Shown here one piece after another: positions 7,854 through 15,509 of a DNA stretch of 64,000 nucleotides. The stretch is from Amycolatopsis coloradensis (lineage in GTDB: Bacteria; Actinomycetota; Actinomycetes; Mycobacteriales; Pseudonocardiaceae). How positions within the stretch are numbered: position 1 is the stretch's first letter; each line of letters begins with the position of its first letter. The position numbers and the translations under genes are program-made. The stretch spans positions 633,917 to 697,916 of the forward strand of contig NZ_MQUQ01000003.1 in NCBI RefSeq assembly GCF_001953865.1, read 5' to 3'. Below the pieces are notes generated by a model. That model did no database searches, was not told the origin of the DNA, and saw nothing but the letters and a program-made list of their open reading frames with translations.

Positions 7854-8681
7854 CCCCTCCAAGTGCGGCTTCGGCTTGCGCGCGTTCCAGAGTTCGAAGG
7901 CCCAGTCCCTGCCTTCACTCCAAGTGGTGAACGCCGCCTTCGCGGGCAACAGCACCGGCTGCTTGAACTTGACGTCGACCGTGAACGCCTCCGGCAGCCT
8001 GCCTTCGAACGCCGCGAGCGCGTGCGCCTTCGTCCACATGCCGTGCGCGATCGCGGCCGGGAACCCGAACGCCTTCGCGGTGATCGGGTGCAGGTGGATC
8101 GGGTTGCGGTCGCCGGAGACCTCGGCGTAGCGGCGGCCGATGTCGCCGGGCACGTGCCAGATCGCGTTGGGTGAGGGCTGCGAGAGCTGGCCGCGTGAGG
8201 TCTTCTCCCCACTGCCGCCACCCCGGCGCAGGTACGTGCTGATGTCCGTCCACACAGGACTGTCGCCGACGAGCAGTTCGCTGAGCACGTCGAACTGCTT
8301 GCCCTTCTCGTGCGGGCGCAGGTCTTCGGCGCGCACGCGCAGGGTGAACGACTCGTCGAGCCGCAGTGGGCGGTGCTGGGTGATCCGGTTGCCGACGTGC
8401 ACCATGCCCAGCAGCGGGAACGGGAAGTCGGGTTCGGTCATCAGCGCCATCTGCAGCGGGAACGCGAGAATATGCGGATACGTCGCCGGAAGAACGTCGC
8501 CCAGCCGGAATCCGCACACCTGGTTGTACGCGGCGAGATGCGCGGGATCGACGACGACACCCTCGCGGACGAACTCGGTCGACGGCAGCGTGCTCCCGCC
8601 GCTCTTGCGCAGCGAACCGAGCAACGCCTTGGGGTACAACGAAGACAGGCTCGGTGACTCGCGAAGTTCCTTGACCGCCAT
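7836..8681 (-). CDS. htdX: MaoC-like 3-hydroxyacyl-thioester dehydratase (HtdX type)
   Basis: A 281-residue double hot-dog protein. The C-terminal hydratase motif YAEVSGDRNPIHLHPITAK followed by FPAAIAHGMW carries the D...H active-site pair of MaoC enzymes. It would hydrate enoyl-thioesters or dehydrate 3-hydroxyacyl-thioesters in fatty-acid metabolism. The ATG at 8681 has GGGGG seven bases upstream and is preferred over the GTG at 8687 that overlaps the FabG stop. The gene order dehydratase-FabG4-divergent FadA2 matches Rv0241c-Rv0242c-Rv0243 of Mycobacterium tuberculosis, which supports the name. Confidence 0.88.
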   Translation of the reverse strand: MAVKELRESPSLSSLYPKALLGSLRKSGGSTLPSTEFVREGVVVDPAHLAAYNQVCGFRLGDVLPATYPHILAFPLQMALMTEPDFPFPLLGMVHVGNRITQHRPLRLDESFTLRVRAEDLRPHEKGKQFDVLSELLVGDSPVWTDISTYLRRGGGSGEKTSRGQLSQPSPNAIWHVPGDIGRRYAEVSGDRNPIHLHPITAKAFGFPAAIAHGMWTKAHALAAFEGRLPEAFTVDVKFKQPVLLPAKAAFTTWSEGRDWAFELWNARKPKPHLEGSVVAL

Positions 8682-8683
8682 GA

Positions 8684-10018
8684 TCACGCCCCCAGCAGTG
8701 CCTGGCCGCAGACGCGGACCACGTTGCCGTTGACCGCGGCCGAAGCCGGGTTCGCGTACCAGGCGATCGTCTCGGCGACGTCGACCGGGAGCCCGCCCTG
8801 GCCGAGGCTGGACAGCCGCCGTCCGGCCTCGCGGATGAACAGCGGCACCGCGGCGGTCATCTTGGTCTCTATAAAGCCCGGTGCGACGGCGTTGATCGTG
8901 CCGCCGTACTCCGCGAGCGTCGGCGCGCCGACGTTCACCATGCCGATGACGCCCGCCTTGCTGGTGGCGTAGTTGGTCTGGCCGACGTTGCCCGCGATCC
9001 CGGCGATCGAGGAGACGCCGACGATGCGGCCGTTCTCGTGCAGCACCTTGCCGGACAGGAGCTTCTCGTTCACCGCGAGCTGCGACGCGAGGTTGACCGC
9101 GATGACCGAATCCCAGCCGCCTTCGGTCATGTTGCCGAGCGTCTTGTCGCGCGTGATGCCGGCGTTGTGCACGACGATGTCGACGCCGCCATGGCGCGAG
9201 GTGAGGTACTCGGCCAGCTTCTCCGGCGCGTCGGCGGCGGTGATGTCCAGCTGGAGTGCCGAGCCGCGGACCTTGTTGGCCACCTTGGACAGGTCCGCGC
9301 CCTGCGCGGGGATGTCGAGCGCGACGACGTGGGCGCCGTCGCGGCCCAGCACCTCGGCGATGGCGGCACCGATGCCGCGGGAAGCGCCGGTGACGAGCGC
9401 GACCTTGCCGTCGAGGGGTTTCTCCCAGTCAGCCGGGGCCGACGCGGTCTTGGTCTCGGTCCCGACGCGGATGACCTGGGCGTCGACGAAGGCGGACTTC
9501 GACGACAGCAAGAACCGGAGCGTCGACTCGGTGGCCTCTTCGGCGCCTTCGGCGACGTACACGAGCTGCGCGGTCGCGCCGCGCTTCAGCTCCTTACCGA
9601 CGGAGCGGACGAAGCCTTCGAGCGCGCGCTGGGCGATCCTCTCGTGCCCTTCGGCCAGCTCCGGCGGCGTTCCGAGGACGATGACGCGGCCCGACGAACC
9701 GACACTGCGGATCACGGGGTGGAAGAAGGAGTAGACCTCGCGAAGTTGCTTCGGGTCCTTCACGCCTGTCGCGTCGAAGACGAGCGCGGCGTGCTTGTCT
9801 ACAGCCGTCGAGATGACGTCAATGCCCGCGCGGTGCAGCTGCGCCTCGATCACCTTTTCGAGCCGGCCGCCCGGCGCGGCGCCCAGAAGTGCGGGACCCT
9901 CGAGAGGGGGCTGACCGGGCTTGTACCGGCGGAGCGTCGCGGGGTTCGGCAGGCCGAGCTTCGGCACCACGAACTTCCCCACCGGGGATTTCGTGAACTG
10001 CTGGTACCTGTCAGCCAT
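8684..10018 (-). CDS. fabG4: High-molecular-weight 3-oxoacyl reductase (FabG4 type SDR)
   Basis: A 444-residue protein, about 200 residues longer than a normal FabG. The N-terminal half is a degenerate Rossmann-like domain. The C-terminal half is a complete short-chain dehydrogenase with the cofactor motif VTGASRGIGAAIAE, the NAG motif (VHNAGITRD) and the S...YxxxK catalytic set (VSSIAGIAGN, NYATSKAG). It would reduce 3-oxoacyl-CoA or -ACP using NAD(P)H. The ATG is at 10018. It is co-directional with and two bases from the dehydratase, and divergent from the thiolase across the shared operator. Confidence 0.92.
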   Translation of the reverse strand: MADRYQQFTKSPVGKFVVPKLGLPNPATLRRYKPGQPPLEGPALLGAAPGGRLEKVIEAQLHRAGIDVISTAVDKHAALVFDATGVKDPKQLREVYSFFHPVIRSVGSSGRVIVLGTPPELAEGHERIAQRALEGFVRSVGKELKRGATAQLVYVAEGAEEATESTLRFLLSSKSAFVDAQVIRVGTETKTASAPADWEKPLDGKVALVTGASRGIGAAIAEVLGRDGAHVVALDIPAQGADLSKVANKVRGSALQLDITAADAPEKLAEYLTSRHGGVDIVVHNAGITRDKTLGNMTEGGWDSVIAVNLASQLAVNEKLLSGKVLHENGRIVGVSSIAGIAGNVGQTNYATSKAGVIGMVNVGAPTLAEYGGTINAVAPGFIETKMTAAVPLFIREAGRRLSSLGQGGLPVDVAETIAWYANPASAAVNGNVVRVCGQALLGA

Positions 10019-10055
10019 TACATGCCTCCCGTGCAGTTTGCATCACGTCGCAGTC

Positions 10056-10077
10056 TAACCTACCCGTGAGTAGGTTA
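10056..10077. promoter_or_regulatory. Perfect palindromic operator between FabG4 and FadA2
   Basis: TAACCTAC/GTAGGTTA arms of 8 bases are separated by CCGTGA. The site lies 38 bases upstream of the FabG4 start and 34 upstream of the FadA2 start, so one regulator could control both. Its CTACCCG-NN-AGTAGGT core is shared with 7094-7109. Confidence 0.8.
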
Positions 10078-10110
10078 CAGTGTGAGAGAGCCTACGGAGG
10101 AGTGGAAAAA

Positions 10111-11400
10111 ATGGCCACGAAAAGGACGGCACCCGTGCGCAAGGTCGCGATCATCGGCGGCAACCGGATTCCCTTCGCCCGCTCGAACGGTCCGTACTCG
10201 AAAGCGTCGAACCAGGACATGTTCACGGCCGCCCTCGACGGCCTGGTCAGCCGCTTCTCTCTGCAAGACGAGGTGATCGGCGAGGTCGCCGCCGGCGCCG
10301 TGCTCAAACACGCCCGCGACTTCAACCTCGCCCGCGAAAGCGTCCTCGGCAGCAAGCTGAACCCCGCCACCCCGGCGTCCGACGTGCAGATGGCCTGCGG
10401 CACCGGCCTCCAGGCGATCGTCAACGTCGCCAACAAGATCGCGCTCGGCCAGCTCGACTCGGCCATCGCGGGCGGCGTCGACACCACGTCCGACGCCCCG
10501 CTGGCGGTCAACGACGACCTCCGCCAGATCCTCGTGCAGCTCAACGCCGCGAAGACGCTTCCCGAACGGCTCAAGCTCGCCGCGAAACTCCGTCCCGGCC
10601 ACATCGTTCCCGAGATTCCGCGCAACTCCGAGCCGCGCACGGGCCTGTCCATGGGCGAGCACGCCGCGCTGACCGCGAAGGTCTGGGAGATCACGCGCGA
10701 GGCGCAGGACGAACTCGCCGCCACCAGCCACCAGCGTCTCGGCGCCGCCTACGACAAGGGCTTCTTCGACGACCTGGTGACGCCGTTCCTCAAGCTCGCA
10801 CGCGACCAGAACCTGCGCCCGGACTCCAGCGTCGAGAAGCTCGCGAAGCTGAAGCCCGCCTTCGGTGGTCCTGACGGCACGATGACCGCGGGCAACTCGA
10901 CGCCGCTGTCCGACGGCGCGTCGACGGTCCTGCTCGCGACCGAGCAGTGGGCGAAGGCCAGGAAGCTGCCGGTGCTGGCGTACCTGACGTTCTCGCAGAC
11001 CGCGGCCGTCGACTACGTCCACGGCGACGAGGGCTTGCTGATGGCGCCCGCGTACGCCGTCCCGAGGATGCTCGAGCGTGCCGGGCTCACTTTGCAGGAC
11101 TTCGACTTCTACGAGATCCACGAGGCCTTCGCGTCGCAGGTGCTCGCCACCCTCAAGGCGTGGGAGGACCCGGCGTTCGCCAAGGAGAAGCTGGGCCTCG
11201 ACGAGCCGCTCGGCTCCATCGATCGGGCGAAGCTGAACGTCAACGGCTCGTCGCTCGCGGCCGGGCACCCGTTCGCCGCGACCGGCGGCCGTATCGTCGC
11301 CACCCTCGCGAAACTGTTGAGCGAGAAGGGATCCGGCCGCGGGCTCATCTCGATCTGCGCGGCGGGCGGCCAGGGCATCACCGCGATCCTCGAGAAGTAA
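10111..11400 (+). CDS. fadA2: Acetyl-CoA C-acetyltransferase / 3-ketoacyl-CoA thiolase (FadA2 type)
   Basis: A 429-residue thiolase. The nucleophile cysteine is in DVQMACGTGLQA, with the HEAFA segment (YEIHEAFASQ), GHPFAATGGR and the second active-site cysteine in ISICAAGGQG. It would cleave 3-oxoacyl-CoA with CoA or run the condensation in reverse. The frame is open from 10066, but the first 15 codons would fall inside the operator; ATG 10111 has CGGAGG eleven bases upstream and gives the usual N-terminus. It faces FabG4 and MaoC, giving three successive beta-oxidation-type steps in one locus. Confidence 0.92.
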   Translation: MATKRTAPVRKVAIIGGNRIPFARSNGPYSKASNQDMFTAALDGLVSRFSLQDEVIGEVAAGAVLKHARDFNLARESVLGSKLNPATPASDVQMACGTGLQAIVNVANKIALGQLDSAIAGGVDTTSDAPLAVNDDLRQILVQLNAAKTLPERLKLAAKLRPGHIVPEIPRNSEPRTGLSMGEHAALTAKVWEITREAQDELAATSHQRLGAAYDKGFFDDLVTPFLKLARDQNLRPDSSVEKLAKLKPAFGGPDGTMTAGNSTPLSDGASTVLLATEQWAKARKLPVLAYLTFSQTAAVDYVHGDEGLLMAPAYAVPRMLERAGLTLQDFDFYEIHEAFASQVLATLKAWEDPAFAKEKLGLDEPLGSIDRAKLNVNGSSLAAGHPFAATGGRIVATLAKLLSEKGSGRGLISICAAGGQGITAILEK

Positions 11401-11469
11401 TCCGTTCGCCTGAAGCTGATCCGCGGAAAACCCGGTGCCTTTGTCGGTGCCGGGGTCTAGTTTGTCCGC

Positions 11470-12423
11470 ATGTTCGCAGTTCAGGCGAAAGCGCTGGTCA
11501 AAACCTACGGGTCCACCAAGGCGCTCGACGGGGTCGATCTGTCGATCCCGACGGGCAAGGTGCTGGGCCTGCTGGGGCCGAACGGTGCCGGAAAGACGAC
11601 GACGGTCCGCATCCTGACCACGCTGCTTCGCCCGGATTCGGGCGAAGCGGAGGTGGCCGGGCATGACGTGCTGGCCCAGCCCGACGCCGTCCGTCGGTCG
11701 ATCGGGTTGTCCGGGCAGTACGCCGCCGTGGACGAGAACCTCACCGGGTTCGAGAACCTGTACATGGTCGGCAGGCTGTACGGGAGCAAGAAGGCCGCGG
11801 CGAAGTCCAGGGCGCGTGAACTGCTCGCGCGGTTCCGGCTGGAGGACGCGGCGGACCGGCCCGCCAAGACGTACTCCGGCGGTATGCGGCGACGGCTCGA
11901 CCTCGCGGGAGCGCTGGTCGCCGAGCCGACCGTGGTGATCCTCGACGAACCGACCACCGGGCTCGACCCACGCGGCCGGATCGACACCTGGGAGGTCATC
12001 AAGGAACTGGTCGCCGACGGCACCACGGTCCTGCTGACCACGCAGTACCTGGAGGAGGCCGACCAGCTCGCCGACTCGATCGTGGTGATCGACAAGGGGA
12101 AGGTCATCGCGCGCGGCACGGCCGACGAACTCAAGCAGGAGATCGGCGGCGAACGGCTGGAACTGGTCGTCGCGAACACGAGTGACCTCGCGATGACCAC
12201 GCAGGTGCTGACCGAGGTCGGCTCGGGGACCCCGTCGGTCGACGAGCACACCCGGAAGGTCGACGTCCTGGTCGAGGGCGGGCCGAAGGCACTGATCGAG
12301 GCGCTGCGGCGGTTGGACGCGCAGGGCGTCGCCATCCAGGACGTCGCGCTGCACCGGCCGACGCTCGACGACGTGTTCCTCTCGCTGACAGGGCACGCCA
12401 CGGACGAGGGGGACAAGAAGTGA
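11470..12423 (+). CDS. DrrA-type ABC transporter ATP-binding protein
   Basis: A 317-residue ATPase with Walker A GPNGAGKTT near residue 37, the signature YSGGMRRRL near 135, and Walker B VVILDEPTTGLDPRGR near 154. The C-terminal extension (VALHRPTLDDVFLSLTGH) is typical of the daunorubicin-resistance DrrA family. It energises the membrane partner encoded next; the stop codon overlaps that gene's GTG by four bases. No antibiotic genes are nearby, so the substrate is unknown. The start codon has only a weak ribosome site. Confidence 0.92.
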   Translation: MFAVQAKALVKTYGSTKALDGVDLSIPTGKVLGLLGPNGAGKTTTVRILTTLLRPDSGEAEVAGHDVLAQPDAVRRSIGLSGQYAAVDENLTGFENLYMVGRLYGSKKAAAKSRARELLARFRLEDAADRPAKTYSGGMRRRLDLAGALVAEPTVVILDEPTTGLDPRGRIDTWEVIKELVADGTTVLLTTQYLEEADQLADSIVVIDKGKVIARGTADELKQEIGGERLELVVANTSDLAMTTQVLTEVGSGTPSVDEHTRKVDVLVEGGPKALIEALRRLDAQGVAIQDVALHRPTLDDVFLSLTGHATDEGDKK

Positions 12424-13223
12424 GCACGGTCGCCAAAGCCTTTTCCGACGGTGGTGTGATCACCTGGCGGAACCTGAAGAACGTCCAGCGCAACCCGGAC
12501 TGGCTGATGGCGGCGACGTTGCAGCCGATCATGTTCGTGCTGCTGTTCGCGTACGTCTTCGGCGACGCGATCGGCGGGGAGGCGGGCGGGCTCGCCTACC
12601 GCGAGTTCCTGATCGCCGGCATCTTCGCGCAGACGGTCGCGTTCAACTCGGCGTTCACCGTGATCGGGTTCGCGAACGACCTGCAGAAGGGCATCATCGA
12701 CAGGTTCCGTTCCCTGCCGATCTCCCGGCTCGCGGTGATCTTCGGCCGGACCACGTCCGACCTGGTGATCAGTGTGGTCGCGCTGATCGTCATGTCACTG
12801 TGCGGGCTGCTCGTCGGCTGGCGGATCCGCGGCAGCTTCCTCGACGCGGTGCTCGGCTACCTGGTGATGCTGATGTTCGCCTGGGCACTGTCCTGGGTCG
12901 GCGCGTGGATCGGGCTCGTCGCGCGCAGCGTCGAGGTCGCGCAGAGCGCCGGGCTGATGTGGATGTTCCCGCTGAGCTTCATCTCGACGGCGTTCGTCCC
13001 GGCGGACAAGCTCCCGGGCGTGCTGAAGGCGATCGCCGACTGGAACCCGTTCACCGCGGTGATCAACTCGGCTCGCGACCTGTTCGGGAACCGCTTCGGC
13101 GCGGCACCGACGGGCTGGCCCGCCGAACACGCGTCGCTGTACGCGATCTTGTGCTGCATCGCCATCATCGCGATCTTCGCGCCACTGGCGACGGCCCAGT
13201 ACAAGAAGGTCGCGAGCCGCTGA
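12420..13223 (+). CDS. DrrB-type ABC-2 transporter permease
   Basis: A 267-residue membrane protein with six hydrophobic segments and the ABC-2 family pattern (GIIDRFRSLPISRLAVIFGR in the first cytoplasmic region, then LPGVLKAIADWNPFTAVINS near the C-terminus). The GTG start at 12420 overlaps the ATPase stop as GTGA, so the pair is translationally coupled and makes one exporter. Confidence 0.92.
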   Translation: MSTVAKAFSDGGVITWRNLKNVQRNPDWLMAATLQPIMFVLLFAYVFGDAIGGEAGGLAYREFLIAGIFAQTVAFNSAFTVIGFANDLQKGIIDRFRSLPISRLAVIFGRTTSDLVISVVALIVMSLCGLLVGWRIRGSFLDAVLGYLVMLMFAWALSWVGAWIGLVARSVEVAQSAGLMWMFPLSFISTAFVPADKLPGVLKAIADWNPFTAVINSARDLFGNRFGAAPTGWPAEHASLYAILCCIAIIAIFAPLATAQYKKVASR

Positions 13224-13241
13224 GAATTTTTTCGGCAGAAA

Positions 13242-13268
13242 TGTCGAAGCGCCGTCGAGCCGCTCGAC
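13242..13268 (+). promoter_or_regulatory. ECF42-type promoter of the lone DGPF gene
   Basis: TGTCGA at 13242-13247, 17 bases, then CGAC at 13265-13268. This is the form reported for ECF42 sigma factor targets (-35 TGTCGA, -10 CGA/TC). The identical spacing is found before the sigma operon at 19169. It lies 53 bases upstream of the DGPF start codon. Confidence 0.65.
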
Positions 13269-13321
13269 GCGCTGGTGACGACGGGGTACAACAAGCCCCG
13301 CCAAGACACTGAGGAGCAGCG

Positions 13322-13693
13322 ATGCGGTTTCTGATGATGCACCGGCTGGACGAGAGCGCCCCGGAAGCCTGGAACCCCAGCAAGGAGTTCATCGAGCAGA
13401 TGGGCGCCTTCATCGAGGACTCGTTCAAGAAGGGCATCTTGATCACGGCGGAAGGCGTGCACCCGTCCGAGCGGGGCGCGAAGGTCCGCAAGGGGCGCGG
13501 CGGCAAGATCACCGCCACCGACGGCCCGTTCACCGAGGCCAAGGAGGTCATCGGCGGCTTCGCGCTGATCAACGCCGCAGACCTGGCCGAGGCCGTCGCG
13601 TTCGCGGAGACCTACGCGGCCCTGTTCGACGAGATCGAGGTCGAGGTCCGGACGGTCGTCGAGGAAGAGGACATCGCCGCTCTCACCGAATGA
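13322..13693 (+). CDS. YCII/DGPF-domain protein
   Basis: A 123-residue protein of the YciI-related DGPF family, with the namesake motif as TDGPFTEAKEVIGGFALI at about residues 60-77. The family is small, ferredoxin-like in fold and usually found beside ECF42 sigma factors; its reaction is not established. A GAGGAGCAGC ribosome site precedes the ATG. No sigma gene adjoins it, but a matching promoter at 13242 suggests that the sigma factor encoded at 19614 controls it. It is a paralog of the protein at 19226. Confidence 0.88.
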   Translation: MRFLMMHRLDESAPEAWNPSKEFIEQMGAFIEDSFKKGILITAEGVHPSERGAKVRKGRGGKITATDGPFTEAKEVIGGFALINAADLAEAVAFAETYAALFDEIEVEVRTVVEEEDIAALTE

Positions 13694-13704
13694 CCCCTGG
13701 AGAG

Positions 13705-13759
13705 TGTTATGAAAGGTCCGTTCATAACAAATCCTGTTATGAACGGACCTTTCATAACA
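13705..13759. terminator. 25-bp perfect hairpin whose arms are themselves palindromic
   Basis: Arms 13705-13729 and 13735-13759 are exact 25-base complements around a five-base loop. Each arm is also an inverted repeat on its own (GTTATGAA/TTCATAAC around a 7-base centre), so the DNA or RNA can form either one long stem or two short ones. It lies between the convergent DGPF and DoxX genes and so can terminate both. It is strikingly AT-rich for this genome. Confidence 0.8.
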
Positions 13760-13766
13760 TCCGCGG

Positions 13767-14273
13767 CTACTTGGTGATGGCCTTCTCGGCGCGCTTCGCC
13801 AGCTTCTCGGCGCGCTTCTCCGTCTTGGACGCGGCCCGGCGGGTACGCCAGCCGAGCGACGGCTTGCCGGCGGTGTCGGCGGCGGCCAGGAGGAGCCCGC
13901 CGGCGAGGCCGGCGTTCTTGATGAACTGGATCTGCTGCTGCTGACGCTCGGCCGGTTCCTTGATCTCCCAGAACCGGTGTGTGGCCAGCGTGGTCGGAAC
14001 CAGGCTGCCGAGCAACAGCAGCGAGGCCAGCCGGGGCGCCTTCCCGGTGGCGAGCGCGAAACCGGCGCCGACCTTCACCGCCGCGTCGATGCGGACCAGG
14101 GTGGCGGGGTCGCGCGGCACGGCTTCCGGCACCACGCCCTCCAGCTTGTCGAAAGTTCCGGTGAGGAACGGCTCCGCGGCCTTCGCGTGGCCCTGGGTGT
14201 CCCTCAGCGCGCCGATCCCGCCGGAGATGAAGATCGCGGCGAGGAGCGGACGTGCGACGCGGCGGAGAATCAC
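13767..14273 (-). CDS. DoxX family membrane protein
   Basis: A 168-residue protein with four hydrophobic segments and the DoxX pattern (PLLAAIFISGGIGALRD, then VKVGAGFALATGKAPRLASL and FIKNAGLAGGLLLAA). The C-terminal tail is strongly basic (KTEKRAEKLAKRAEKAITK). DoxX proteins are membrane components linked in some bacteria to redox control, but their activity is not settled. The GTG at 14273 is preferred over longer starts because GAAAGG lies eight bases upstream. Confidence 0.85.
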   Translation of the reverse strand: MILRRVARPLLAAIFISGGIGALRDTQGHAKAAEPFLTGTFDKLEGVVPEAVPRDPATLVRIDAAVKVGAGFALATGKAPRLASLLLLGSLVPTTLATHRFWEIKEPAERQQQQIQFIKNAGLAGGLLLAAADTAGKPSLGWRTRRAASKTEKRAEKLAKRAEKAITK

Positions 14274-14406
14274 GGTCGTTGCCTTTCTTGATCCGAACCC
14301 TGAGGACAGCAAATCTATCCCCAGACTTCCCGTCCGCCGGGGCGCCGAACCGCGCTAACGGAGTATCTTCGAATATTTCTCTGGTGCTAGAAAGCCGTAG
14401 ATTCCG

Positions 14407-15438
14407 TTAGCGGGCCGGATACGCCCGCGGCAGCTTGAAGCCGCGGTCCGCCGCGACCTTCCGCAGCCTGTCCGGATAGTCGGTGATGAGACCGTCGACG
14501 CCGTCGTCGACGAGCTTGTGCATGGTGGCCGGGTCGTCGATCGTCCACGGCACGACCTTGATCCCGGCGCGATGTGCCTCGCTGACCAGCGCCTTGGTCG
14601 TGAACGGCCGGTAGTCGGGGTCGCCGACCTTGCCGCCCTGCGGGTTGCCGTGCACCGGCGAGAGCGCGCTCGCGCCGAACGACTTCACCGCGCGGACGGG
14701 GCTGCCGCCGAAGTCGTCGATGTCGAGCCCGCCGAGCCACGGCGACTTGCCCGGCTGCCCGGCCTGGAGGAACTCCGGCTGGGTCAGCGCGACCGTCGGG
14801 ATCCATGGCGCGACCTCGCGCAGCAGCATCAGCGTGCCCCAGTCGAAGCTCTGGACGGTGACGTTGTGCGCGAATCCGGAGAACAGGATCTCGCGCACCA
14901 CCCGGTGGACGAACTGCTCGCGCGGCGCCGTCTCCTGCGGAGCGGCGGCCTCGACCTTGGTCTCGATGTTGAACTTGGCGCCCCAGGCGCGGTGGTCACG
15001 CGCGAGGCGGAACAACTCGGCGAGCGTCGGCATCTTGGCGCCGGGGGACAAGGTCTGGCCAGGGTGTGCGGGCTGCCGAATCGACCCGCAGTCCAGCGTG
15101 CGGACCTGCGCGAACGTCAAATCCTTGACGTATTTCCCGACGTACGGGTACGCCGGGTCGCCAGGCGTCGCGGGCGCGGTGTCGCGACACTTCGCCGGGG
15201 TCGTCTTGCGGTCGTGGGTGATCACCTCGCGGCCGTCCTTGGTGATCTGGATGTCGAGTTCGAGCGTGGTCACCCCCAGCTCCATCGCCTTGCCGAACGA
15301 CGCGAGCGTGCTTTCGACGGTGAGGCCGAGCCCGCCACGGTGGGCCTGGATGTCGAAGGCGCGACGCGGCTGCGCGTCGGCGACCCCGGCCGTGCCCAGG
15401 GTCAGCGCAGCGGCCATGACCAGCGCGAATGTCTTCAT
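14407..15438 (-). CDS. Secreted glycerophosphodiester phosphodiesterase
   Basis: A 343-residue protein. A signal peptide (MKTFALVMAAALTLGTAGVADA) precedes a GDPD barrel. The catalytic pieces are visible: AHRGG near residue 32, ELDIQITKDGREVITHD (metal-binding Glu and Asp and the second His), and near the end VVPWTIDDPATMHKLVDDGV. The usual HRG...ENT motif reads ESTL here. It would hydrolyse glycerophosphodiesters to glycerol-3-phosphate outside the cell, a phosphate-scavenging role consistent with other secreted phosphatases in the window. It is divergent from the MerR gene. Confidence 0.9.
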   Translation of the reverse strand: MKTFALVMAAALTLGTAGVADAQPRRAFDIQAHRGGLGLTVESTLASFGKAMELGVTTLELDIQITKDGREVITHDRKTTPAKCRDTAPATPGDPAYPYVGKYVKDLTFAQVRTLDCGSIRQPAHPGQTLSPGAKMPTLAELFRLARDHRAWGAKFNIETKVEAAAPQETAPREQFVHRVVREILFSGFAHNVTVQSFDWGTLMLLREVAPWIPTVALTQPEFLQAGQPGKSPWLGGLDIDDFGGSPVRAVKSFGASALSPVHGNPQGGKVGDPDYRPFTTKALVSEAHRAGIKVVPWTIDDPATMHKLVDDGVDGLITDYPDRLRKVAADRGFKLPRAYPAR

Positions 15439-15471
15439 TCGTGAACCATGCCACGGTCGGGTTAATGGCGA

Positions 15472-15502
15472 TTGACTTTGACGCAACGTCAACCTCTACC
15501 TT
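15472..15502 (+). promoter_or_regulatory. MerR-type promoter with 19-bp spacer and central palindrome
   Basis: TTGACT at 15472-15477 and TACCTT at 15497-15502 are 19 bases apart, the over-long spacing typical of MerR-activated promoters. The inverted repeat TTGACG-CAA-CGTCAA (15478-15492) lies between them. Transcription would start at about 15509-15510, which is the start codon itself, so the mRNA is probably leaderless. Confidence 0.75.
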
Positions 15503-15509
15503 CGTGGAC

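Noticed and set aside
10075-12396. A 773-codon open frame opposite fadA2 and the DrrA-type gene
   Set aside because: Antisense frame created by third-position GC bias; the plus-strand genes have complete family motifs.
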